64,000 bases of DNA, from contig LNGK01000010.1 of the NCBI GenBank assembly GCA_001510575.1, positions 1,651,111-1,715,110 of the forward strand, read 5' to 3'. Every line of letters starts with the position of its first letter. Positions within the stretch are counted from its first letter, which is position 1. This DNA comes from Knoxdaviesia capensis (taxonomy: Eukaryota > Ascomycota > Sordariomycetes > Microascales > Gondwanamycetaceae). Below are positions 36,342 to 47,087 of this stretch, piece after piece. Made by a program: the position numbers and the translations under genes. The notes under the pieces were generated by a model. It did not search any database. It saw only the letters and a program-made list of their open reading frames with translations, and was not told where the DNA came from.

Positions 36342-37540
36342 AGCCATTGCCCGACTTCCTGCCTTTCCGGCTGCCCTTTGGCTCTTGGATTCCTCTGTCT
36401 TTGTCGTCGAGTTCTTCTTGGGGTTCTCTCTGCTTCTTCTCTTTTCAGTGCTGGGAATCCAGAAAAAGCCTCAAGGGACAAGCCGGATTTGCCAAACTCT
36501 CCTCCGAACCGAATCTTCCCCACCTCTCTGTCTCTCTTCCACCCGAAACCTTTTCTTGTTTTACTGTATCGCGAACTCTATATACATGCATTCTATGATT
36601 CCCCCCATACACTCGTTTTGGTCTCTCGTCACTTTGTCCAACAGCCGCTGCGTTTTCTGCCCCTCCAAGCCACTGAGCAACACTGATTGAACCACCCAGT
36701 GACGCCCTGGACTGACCGAGGCCCGTTCGGCTGTTGGATGAGGCTTGCTTGCTTGCTTGCTGCGTGTTCTACTTAAACCTCATGCATATCCCGGAGATCA
36801 CTTCCTGATTTGTTTGCACCTTTTACTACTACCTATTATATCCGCTCCTTTTCCGCATTGTGTTTCCTCTACCCGCGTTGCATATGGTCTGGATATCCCG
36901 ACGACGATCGAGATCATGTTCCAGTCCCATCGTGCCTTTGCTTGCTTTTTGATTTTTCTTTTGCCAGTGTTTTGCGTTGTTGGCCCGGCGTATTCCTTGC
37001 CTTTTGATCTCTTCGTTTCTTGTTCGTATTTCTGTGGTCCCCGGGGGTTTTCTACATGTGGATGATGAGGGAGGATGGCTTTTTATCTTGTTTGATGAAC
37101 TGCTAAAAGATGGGTGGGTCGTGGCGGTCGGGTGAGCCCGGTCTAAATTTAATCTTTTTGTGGTTTTGATTGCCCCCATTTTCAGTCTGCAAAAACCGGA
37201 CGGTGAAATGAAAAGAAACATTTGAATAAACGTGGCTCTTGTACGAGAAGCCCTACTGATTGAAAACACGATAAACGTACATAAAATCTTCCAACCAAAA
37301 TCCAACACCGCCCGTCGTGTCTAGTCTTCTCTCTCCCCGTCCGGTGCGGCCGCCACCAAACAAACAAACAAGCAACAACATGACCGGACCGCCCGTCTCC
37401 ACCCGGGCCCGAACAAGCGCCGGGTTCAGACCTCCACCACCAACAACACCTCTTGTCCAATGAATACTACACAGTCTGGAACTCAAAAAGAGACGGGTAT
37501 GTCTGGAGAAGGTGGTGGTTCGAGGGGTGGGGGGGCAGAT
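36342..37540. other. Convergent 3' intergenic region
   Basis: Lies between the ends of the membrane-protein gene and TVP23. CT-rich sequence and poly-T runs suggest 3' untranslated regions. No gene is seen. Confidence 0.5.
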
Positions 37541-38427
37541 TTAGCTGCGCGTGAACCAGCGACTGACCATGTTCGACGCAATGCTGCCGGCCAGGTTGCC
37601 GCCCGCAAAGGCACTGCCCGCGATATTGGACGCCTGGCTGAACTTGTCGCAGCGCGAGAAGGCCAGTGTGTTCATGATGGTCAGGACGAGGGCGATGACT
37701 ATTTGCACACCGTGCGCGTTAGCGAGAGCAAGTCAACCCACGTGGTGCCAGTGTTGAGCAGGCCGCACCGGCCGCCACTAAAGAAAAGAAAAAGGAAAAA
37801 GGAAGGGGGGACGTACCAACAAGCGGCAACCACAAAAACTGTAACCGCACCAGCGCCAGCACGGCCATAACCACCCACACGACGGGCTGGACATACAGCG
37901 CCAGCCAGAAGAAGCGTGAGTCCGTCGCGTTGGGCGCGCGCGCGCCGGGCTCCGAGCTCTCAAACACCCACTTCGACTCGCCCGTGCCGCCGTCGACCTC
38001 GTTCCACCACCGCAGGCCCACCAGGCGGCGCCCCGCGATGTTCTTGGTGTAGTAGAAGTCTGCCGCGAGGAGCAGGATGGTTACGATGAAGACCATGATC
38101 CTAGAGGGGGGTGCGTTAGCTTGCATGTGACGGGGATGAGGTTTCGTGGATGGGTGAATGGGGTGGGAATGGGGAACGGGAGGGACGGGGGGGGGGAGAG
38201 GGAGTAACGTACATGTTCTTTGTGAAGAGGAGTCCGAGGAGGTACACCAGGAAACTCGCTACAGAGGAGCCACATATATTGTCAGCATTTGCTCTTTTTC
38301 GTCGGATTGAAATATCACCGAACTGGCGAAAACACCCACCTGAGCGGAACACCAGGAACGTCAGCAGCGTGATCGGGTGCGCGCTCAACCGCCAGCTCAA
38401 CGAGCCGGCCGACTGCGGTCCGTCCAT
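37541..38427 (-). CDS. TVP23: Golgi apparatus membrane protein TVP23
   Basis: Four exons, 38427-38340, 38258-38213, 38100-37817 and 37698-37541, give 191 residues; yeast Tvp23 is 199. The protein starts MDGPQSAGSLSWRLSAHPIT and has four hydrophobic helices. The family signature KNIAGRRLVGLRWWNEVD is present, followed by WVFES, then TDSRFFWLALYVQPVVW. It is an integral protein of late-Golgi vesicles that works with Yip family proteins in vesicular transport. All four exon joins keep the frame; the last intron has a GCTAAC branch site about 25 bases before the AAATAG acceptor. The tail after the last helix (SRCDKFSQASNIAGSAFAGG) is conserved in the family. Confidence 0.93.
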
Positions 38428-39293
38428 GGTGTATCTGGCGCGGCCCGGGTTCGTCTGTGCGGCTGCGCTGTATTCTCTCGCTCGACCCGCCGATAACAAA
38501 AAACCCCCGTATAGGTCGTGCTGCGTGTGTCCGCCCACGCCGTGGACAATCGTTCTGGCCGTCGCAACGGCTGGAGAGGATGTCGTCGCGCGCGTGCTCG
38601 AAGCCGCCCCTGGATCACCCTGGACCAAGAAAAAGCACCGGCGTTTTGTATGTACACACACACACAAGCTACCGCAGGCCGTCGATACGTGCTCTGCTAC
38701 CCAAGATTCGAGAGCAGCGGGACAAAACAAAGCCCGTCGTGTTTTGCTCGCGAAGGGCCGGAAGGGAGTGTGTCGTGTGGTTTTGTTCAATCTGCGTCGC
38801 CGCGTGAACCCAGAATCGAGGAGATATGGTTTTCGTGTGGTTCACAGAATTGATTGTGCATATCACCGTGATATGCGTGAAAAAGCGAAACGAGAAACAA
38901 GATCGTGGATCGATGGTTCGTTGATGGTCGGGAGGTGTTGCGTGATTGTGTGTATACGATGTCCAAGTCCACGTAAGTCTCAAAATACGTTGTTCGCAGT
39001 CGGGATAAGCTGCCAGGGTTAAAAGTGGAGTTAAGACCACAGTTAGCGATTTCATTGGCTGGACTTCCGAGACTCTATAGGGGTCTAACCCTATTAAATG
39101 CACGCCCTCCCCAACGACCCTCCACCAACGACCTGGACGGAAGAGAGTCGCGATAACCTATAATCTGAGCATAGAGGAAGATTCATATGAATACACAGTT
39201 ATATGTCATTGCATTGATCAGAAGACACTATTGTATACAAACTCCAAGTGATATGTGAACTAGCTAAAAATGACTGATTCAGCGTGCGCTCGA
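38428..39293. other. Promoter region of TVP23
   Basis: About 850 bases between TVP23 and the 3' end of the next minus-strand gene. Open frames on the plus strand here are antisense to the promoter and lack domains. Confidence 0.45.
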
Positions 39294-41294
39294 CTACCGA
39301 ATATTCTTCTTCCAAAATGACGACTCCACTGGGTCTCGGTCCCTTATATTCGGCGTATATAGACTTGGAGATTGCCAGCCACGGTACAAACCCGAGCTGC
39401 TGTCTCTGCGGATGTCTCGCCATGGCTGCGGCGAACAGGACCATATGTCCCGGGAAACGTTCCGTCTCGAGTAACTGCGCAAGGGGGAAAGCATGCTTTC
39501 TTCCAGAATTTCCTGGTCAATCTGTCTTATATATTCCTTCATGTCCAAGTCCTGTTGGCGAAATATTGGTACCTCAGAATGCGTCATGTCTGACCCCAGG
39601 CCTGTCCATGGCTGACATTTTTGGAGCAGTGTGCTCTGTTGGTGCGGGCTTTCGACGCCCCTCGCACTCGGGGTGCGATGGAGCCCCAGAGGCGACAGTG
39701 AGGAGATTTTGGTAGATTCTGGCAGACCTGGGGCTTCTTCCATCTTGGGGACCTCCACACTCGGGAGAGCCTGATCTTGGATCCCGTGTGAGGCACATTT
39801 CGGGCATGACACTGGAGGAACCGAGGCCGGGGCCGGGTCAGTTTGACACGCAACGCTGGTGTAGGTCGGAATACGAGCTTTTTGGAGAATATGATTTCGA
39901 ATTTCCGCATTTGTGCCATTGAAGTCTTTAGAAATGCCGTGCTGGATAGAATCAAGCGGCGTATTGCTTCCAGCCATCCCGGTGGTGTCATTGGGTTCTG
40001 GAAGCGGATTTCCTTCCCCCAGCCGAACACCTGGGACACTCCCGGGACACTCCGCTTTGTTTGGATCATGAGTATCCGAATTCATGGAACTATTGTCTTT
40101 TGAAGTATGATAGACTTTGCCGCTTGGATTTGGAGGTATCGTGATTGCAGGAGCTTCGCCAACGCCGTTTTGACTGGTTGGAAAAGGTTCTCTTCTGGGG
40201 GTATTGGCGCTAGTGTCAGCTGCTTGCACAATAGGATCAGGATGGGTGACATCGTTGGCCGGAATTCCGGGCTTCAAAGACTCGAGCGCATTGGAGGGGG
40301 CTAATTTGTTATTGCGAGAGAATGCTTGTTTGTGTGATCTAGTTGGACGGCGGGGAGTTGGCGCATCACGGTTCGGGCTTGGGTTCGTGTTATCTGGCAC
40401 ATGAGATAGGAAGTCCATAGAAGTGAAGGCCAGGTCTATAGTTATTTGAGACCAGACATTGATGAGCATTATATCCGGGAATTGAGAGTATCTGCACGCG
40501 GGAGGATACGATTTGGCCTTACCTTGGGATAGCTGGTTTGGCGAACGCCCATTACCGAAAATCCCTGGAAGTGTCTGGAACACCAGCACCGACCGTAAGT
40601 TAGATACATGGGCAGGAATCCTCAATGTCGTGTAGATGAAACTTACAGTGATCCTTTTGTCCGTTAATATGGCTTTGGATGTGAACGATCCCGCAACGTC
40701 CTTGTGTGAGCACACCTTCTTCGCTGGAGCACGAGTTCGTGACGCAGTGCAAGAGACTTCAACAGGACTGCCGTTAATCTTCTTCCGTTTCCGAGCCTTT
40801 CGTTGAGTTGGGGAAGCGGCTTCACTATCCCAACTACTTTCACCATTCGCTAAGTGAGATGCCTGAGCTTGGAGGGTAGCGAAGTTCTGATGGCCGTCAT
40901 TGAATGAGCGTCCCTCCCGTTGAGGATCACGCTGCTTCTGCCTCCTATGAGACGACACCGGGGCAGTGGACTCGATGATCGAGTCGCCACGAGTGGTTCT
41001 TCTTCGAGAGGCCGGCCTGAATGGTGCTGGTTCTCTATCGTATGGGCTGATCCAGTTTGTCTGACTCAGTCGGGGCCCAAGATCTGAGCCACGTTCCACA
41101 GGGTGGCTTCTATCCGGAGGATGGTGGTGAGATCTTTGCAACCACGACTGAACAAAGCTGCTCTTAGACGGCCCATATCTATCGCCATGTCCCTCGTCAT
41201 CCTCACAGCCATCCTAGAGCTGTTCCGGAGTGGGGCTTGCGATTAGAGGGAAGTGAAGAGACCACTCTTCGAACTCGCGGGATTTGCGTCCCAT
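39294..41294 (-). CDS. Unknown protein, coding frame interrupted by one in-frame UAG
   Basis: On the minus strand the ATG at 41294 opens MGRKSREFEEWSLHFPLIAS followed by PTPEQL. It then meets UAG at 41216-41214 and continues in the same frame with DGCEDDEGHGDRYGPSKSSF and onward to 39294. Spliced exons are 41294-40647, 40574-40523 and 40435-39294, giving 613 residues if the UAG is decoded. Both introns (72 and 87 bases) are multiples of three without stops, so retention also stays open. The body is basic and disordered in the N-terminal half (RKARKRKK, about residue 150) and has short conserved-looking pieces (SVACQTDPAP, MKEYIRQIDQEILEESM). No domain is recognised. Either an mRNA-edited gene, a stop-readthrough gene, a recent pseudogene, or an intron ending in CTCTAG. 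No other lesion is visible. Confidence 0.55.
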
Positions 41295-41961
41295 ATTGGG
41301 AGAAATAAATGTGTGAGATATCAACCATTCAACAATGACAAAGAAACATGGCTGGTAGATTCTTCACCAGAGGGTGGGATGCTCTCATCAACACCAGAGA
41401 GTTCTTCAGGCAAAGCCAAAAAAAGTTCCCTTGCTGGCTTGTCTTAGACCGGCAGACTGAATCCGTATCCACCGCGTGATGCCGTGAAGTTCATTACCAG
41501 AGCAGAGAGTACAACCTGCTCGGACATGCGTGCGTCCACACTACAGTAGATGTTCAGGACATAGGTACCTTACGTGACAAATTGGAGGGTACGGCACCTT
41601 CCTGACGATGAAGCACTTGCCGTTTCTCGCATAACAAGCAATCTCAGAGGGATGAGAGTAAGCTGTGGCCCGTTATGTGTGTCTTCGGGAAGGCGCAGCT
41701 GATACCCTAACACGGAGTGCATATCGTGCCTTCACCATCTATCTCCGAGATGCCCGTATCACGTAAGTAAGTGAAAATACAAACGGCAGGTGCTCAATGC
41801 CTTTGTTAGTGCATGCACGAAACCTCGTCAGTCCTGCAATGCTGCCCTTGTCCTTGCCCCTGCCATACGCATAGAGACGCAATAATCACAATGACGCTTC
41901 CATGAAGCTCCTTCCCTGGTCTTGCAGGCCCTCTGGGCCAGATCCCCGCTCTCTTTCTGAA

Positions 41962-42680
41962 CTAGGAGCCGGGACTCCAAGGCACCTTCCAGATAGGTAA
42001 GAGATCCATCTCTCTCGATCTGTGGTTTCGTCCACGTGTATGTAAACTGTCATATTTGCTGGCCACTGATCTTATGACAGTGCCGAGTTGGTTGCTCCTT
42101 TCAGAACAGAAACACGCCACTGTGTTGATCCCGTATGATGAAAACGAGGGTTTCTGTTTCGGTGATGGGGGTTCCTTCCTTCTTGGTTCATACCATCTCT
42201 CGTGACCTGGTTGACGCAAGCCATGCACTCATCGGGGAACCTGCCACGACTTGGAGTGGACTCATACGGATATCTGCATATCCCTAGAACTTCAGGAAGG
42301 CGGCTTCCGGCAGGATCCCTAAATGGCTGCGTGAATTCTGTCCCTACCGGTATCCGGAAATCTTCTTGGACTTTTCTTGCTCTCTCCCCATCATTCTCTC
42401 TTTTCCCCCCGTACCATGTTTCGTTTGCCTGGAACTTGCATAGCTCCTCACACATCACTTCAGCTCTCTGTTCATCCCCATACTGTACATATCCAAATTG
42501 ACACGATAGAACATACCCAAGGGAAGACCGTTCTCCGTACCGTACGTGTTTTCTCAATCCGGGCCCAACATTCCATGATCGCCCGCTGGCAATACGGCCA
42601 TCGTGAAACGGCCGATGATGCGCGAAGTGTGAAGAGGCGCATTTATCCCTAGCCTCCCGGATTTTCTTCGTCTCAGTCAT
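41962..42680 (-). CDS. Small cysteine-containing protein of unknown function
   Basis: Two exons, 42680-42194 and 42119-41962, join through a 74-base GT-AG intron to 214 residues. The ATG is preceded at once by an in-frame stop. Cysteines come as CEELC, a single Cys in ICRYPY, CMAC and, right after the intron, CFC. The spacing could bind metal, but no known zinc motif matches. There is no signal peptide or membrane helix. The second exon (SERSNQLGTVIRSVASKYDS) is in a different frame from the unspliced reading, and the splice removes a low-complexity stretch. I do not recognise the protein. It could be an orphan gene of the lineage or a chance frame. Confidence 0.4.
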
Positions 42681-45540
42681 CTATTTTCAACACGCCAGCC
42701 TGGCGGACCTTTTCTCTAGTAATTCCTCTCTCGCTCTCTAAAGCTTCAAGGTATGCCTTCTTTTCTCCTTGCAATTTCTATGGTAATTTCCAGGCGCCTG
42801 CAAATACCGATAGCAACGTCGGAGAATTGATATTAATTTCCATTTTAATGCCACGGGGGTTTTTTAACATTAAACTAAAATGCGACCAGAAAGAAATACG
42901 GGCCGGTTTCCATTTTTTGGCCAAGAGAAAGAAGAGCCTGGGCCTGGCATTTAGCCACACACCCACCCTACGTTACTCTTTGTTCCACCCGCCCCCGTCC
43001 ATTATGAATTGATCCAGTTTGTCGGTAACAGACAGTACAGTACTGAAAGTGGACAACATTCACGCTTCAATGGGAAAGCGCCCCCCCTCGACCGAACTTG
43101 ATATTCATGATGAGTATGACGAGTCTCTGTACTGACATCAGAAGCTGTGCATCATCCTGTGTCAAAAGGGGGGTTCAATTGCATCATTCGTCTCAAAAGG
43201 CCACATTTCCAGAACACAGAGGCTGACGTTGGAACGGCTGTACAGTACAGTTCAGGACAAGGACGGACACAGGATTCGAGAATCGGCGAGGTCTAGACTT
43301 TGGACCATTGCATTTAGTAATGAGCCTTGCGAGAGTTCCGCATATCGGGACCCTGGCTGTTTCAGAATCGGAACCACCAGCCATTTCGCACGGATTGGGA
43401 GATCGACGACGCGCCGCGTACGGACACTGTATCCAGGATTCAGCAACACATCCAGTACTCGCTCGGTATGTTGGATTCCACATACTGATAGTACAGTACT
43501 CGGAAACCTGTACCAGACGGAACAAGATACGTGAACCACAGAACCCAGACGGAGGGCCTGATGGCGAGATCAGGATGGGGGTTTTCTTTTCTTCTAGGGG
43601 CTTAACATCACTGTTGACCCCCCGAAGTGACAGACAGGTATGGATGAATGCCTACTAGCACTTTCTTGGCCGAGAATCGTGCGCCAGATACTCGCTAACA
43701 GTGAAGCCGCCGGATCTACAACACAACCTGGAACAGGCTGGCCTGCCTTTTAGTTTGGAACTTCATGGTGACCCTGACTAGTAGTTTCAGGGCCACCATG
43801 CGAATAATTACCCTCAATGCACAGCAGCACGCTATTTTGCTTCAGATGATCAATTCCCCGCGCAACACCAAGCAGAGGCTAGCCAACCTATGTCGTGAGT
43901 GTCTTGATATCACCATCATAACAACACACTGTACTGTACTGTACAGCTTTGATGGTGTACCCGAATTCATGCAACAAGGAGTTCTCAGGAACCAACCCCT
44001 GGTTTTGGCCGCCGAAGGCTTCCCGAGCCATTTCAGCCCCACGAGGCCTGAGTGTTGGCTGGCTTAAACCGCCGACCTTACACTCTATGGAGCGGGAAAA
44101 ATCCTCCCGCTCTCTCATCTTCTTCGAGGTGTGTAAGTACAAAACAGCAGAGTATTACTCTAACGTGGTTGAGTATCTACTAACGAGCAAATGCCTACTC
44201 TGGAATCTACCAATATAGGAGGACCTGATATAGGTCCCGATATTCAGGCCCGACGGTAAGCTGTTTCCCGTCCCCAGCGTTTCCGTACGTTTACCCGCTT
44301 TGCTTCGCAATGCTTGAGGTTGTCGCTCCGCCACATTCTATAGATATCAACAAGCAAGGGGGCTAGATCTACTGTACAGTACTACAGTACTGTGCTGTTG
44401 ACAGAGGATGATGGGTCTGGCACGTGTGTACAGTATACTACGTCCCTGCACAGGCGAAAATATTCTCTGGTTAAAGGTGTTGAAAAAGTTGGAAGCCAGG
44501 ATGAGAGTCCAGGCTAACCTCTTCCCGCCATTTTTCTTGTTCCTACTAACTTGGTTCAGAAATAGTCTCGATCTTGTGGTAAGGCAGGCCCTAAAACATT
44601 CCTGGGAGGGGAATCAGGAGATATACCAAGTGAGGGTCGGCGACGTCCTGCACACCCAGTCGTTCAAAACAGGTATGGCTATGTGGTGTACAGTACGGAG
44701 GTACTGTTCAGTACAGTACTCTACTGAACTTATGTTGTGAGTACAGGACACATGATTTGCACCTGTCTGACCCTGACTGACAACTAAAATAGACGAGAGG
44801 ACTAACTTGGGTAACGTGTGTAGGTTGTGTACAACATAACAATCTAGTTCACGCTTCCGCCTCCACTCGTAAAACAGGAGTTAGACGGTGTATCTGTTTG
44901 ACAGGCTGCATGAACAACGGTATGGGTATGCCCCCTCCCTCCATCCTTTCGTCTTCATGCCTGTTTCCTGCCGAGTTTCGGTGTTTGCTCCTCCTACAGG
45001 ACTGGACTTCACCAGCCTACGGAACATCCATGCCAAAATGTTAGTACTTCAGCTCCCCAAACCTTCCTCTAGTGGGGCGGCGCTCGGTGGATTTTCGTAG
45101 GTGCTTCTTTGACAACCAACCACGACCACGGCGCCCACGACTTCGGGACCGCATTGCCAGTTCACCACTGAAGCGATTGGGTCTTCGAGAACTCCGAGCA
45201 CAACCACCTGTTGAGCCCTCTAAAAAACCAGCAAGGACAAAACTCGGCGCTGTGCACCGTACTGCCTAGAATAGGACATACGTATAAGGAGGTGATTCCG
45301 TTCTATCCCTCCCCTGACACTCACTAACTGGTGTGTGACAGCTGTGCTGATATGCGACTAGCGAGCGGGCATGCTTTAACCAGAATCGACGAATATTTAT
45401 TATCCTTGCTAAGTCTGTGCAGATTCTGGAGTGTGCGTGGAGGTCAGGTCAGCATGCCTTGAGTTGCGTGGCGAGGGATTATGAGGAGGGGCTGAACGGA
45501 AAGTCCGAAGAAGGCCAGCTACGGATGCAGGTAGGTGTTT
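42681..45540. other. Gene-poor region with GTACAGTAC motif cluster
   Basis: No gene is supported. Between 43034 and 44726 the 9-base core GTACAGTAC or its complement occurs repeatedly. One open frame from 43801 has a good Kozak context (GCCACCATG) and a possible 52-base intron (43895-43946), but no domain and weak coding character. Confidence 0.45.
43034..44726. repeat. Cluster of GTACAGTAC/GTACTGTAC palindromic motifs
   Basis: Copies are seen at 43034-43044, 43238-43250, 43491-43500, 43928-43946, 44371-44394, 44427-44438, 44688-44697 and 44701-44726. Units alternate GTACA and GTACT with five-base phase. The 43928 copy lies inside an 8-bp inverted repeat (43911-43918 with 43950-43957). Confidence 0.7.
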
Positions 45541-47031
45541 AATACCCTCGCCCACATGCAGGAGATATTGAAGGGTCGAAGCATATGCGCCCTAAGGCTT
45601 TGTTCAGCAAAAGCGAATGCACTATGAATACACACTGACGAATATGCCCTTCTTTGGCAGCCGACATGACATTTGAACCATCACCCAGGTGTGGAATTTC
45701 CCGGAGTGCCAGTCGAGTTAGGTGCTGTATAGGAGATGGCACTGTGTGCACACACACGTACTCTACCTATGGCCGAACTGGTTGTCCCAACAGCAAACGG
45801 TCGGCGGCAGCCCCGGGAAATATGGAGCAGACCAGTTTAAAACAGCAAACAAAGATCTGCAGACACGACAGGGGGCTTGGAAACGATCAACCACCGAATT
45901 ATATACGAAGGGTTTGCATTGTTTGATGCCTGTTTGAGAGGGACAGTGCCACCACTCTTCCAGGGCTCGGTCTCTGAGGCCGGATATAAAACCTTCTGGT
46001 CGGGATTTTTTTTTCTTGAGAGAGGGGGGGTACCAAAAACACCAATTACTGGTAAGTCTCCTCTGGATTGACCGGCTGACGATCGTTTCCTTTCGGTCTT
46101 TTGTGAGCTCATGGCTGATCTTCATCCCCTTCAGCCCTTGGCAACATACACATATATGTAGTGTATAGGGGCGGGGTGAACGGGAATGCCTAACAGACGG
46201 AGCACACCGAAGGACGGGCAGACATGCATTGTGGATTCATTATCAGCGTTTATACTACTGATGCTATAGGTTCTATACCCAAATAGGATATCGACGTGCC
46301 GATCGGAGAGAACTGGGCTGGTAGGCGCTGGGACATGGCATTGACTGGCTTTCCGCTCATGTGCTGACCACATGGTTCTTTCAGGCGGATGGACACATGC
46401 TTCGTGACGCTAGGAACACGAGACAGGATTATCATTATGGCCAGGCCTTGGCCGGATCGGAGCCGGGCCAGGACAGTCCAGTGCAGGTGGGCGGCAAGAA
46501 AGAGGAGATCTAACAGTGCTGAATGATGGACAACCCACCCCGAAAAAAAAGGGGAAGCGGGGGGGAAGAGGAGGAGGCTTAGAAGAACAAGAGAGACAAG
46601 GGAGGGATGAACGGGATTTTGTCTCCATAATGACCAACCAACCAGACAGCCGATTCAACCAACCACATCCTGCGGACAGCCCAACTCGGGGGGCGGCTGG
46701 TCATATGTGGAGGGTTGACACGAACGGTTGCATCTAAAGAGGCCAAAATCACCGAGCATCGACAAAGCCGACTGGCCGAGCTGCAAAATGCACTTGCATG
46801 GTTCTTCCTGCTAGCCATGCTGCACTGAAGTGAACGAGGTGAACACCAAAAAGTCTCCTGCAACTTTCTGTTGTTCTTGTGAGCATTACGTATCCTCCTT
46901 GCATTAACCTTTCCTCTCCACTCTGCAACCTTTCCCCATTCCGTTCTTAGTCTCCATTGTTGGCCAGCTCTAAATTCTCCTTCCGTTTGGCTCCTTATTC
47001 AAGGAATTAGCGAGAACAGAGAGGCATATCA

Positions 47032-47043
47032 TCTCTCTCCCTC

Positions 47044-47084
<41 letters not shown>
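47032..47084. repeat. (CT)n microsatellite
   Basis: A nearly pure CT tract with two interruptions. Confidence 0.9.

Positions 47085-47087
<3 letters not shown>

Noticed and set aside
41400..41500. Additional coding-like minus-strand piece (LPEELSGVDESIPPSGEEST)
   Set aside because: It has in-frame stops on both sides, no usable ATG, and cannot be spliced in phase to the UAG gene with good signals.
43801..44150. Short gene candidate with good Kozak context and 52-base intron
   Set aside because: The supposed acceptor lies inside a GTACAGTAC motif, the product has no domain, and coding character is weak.
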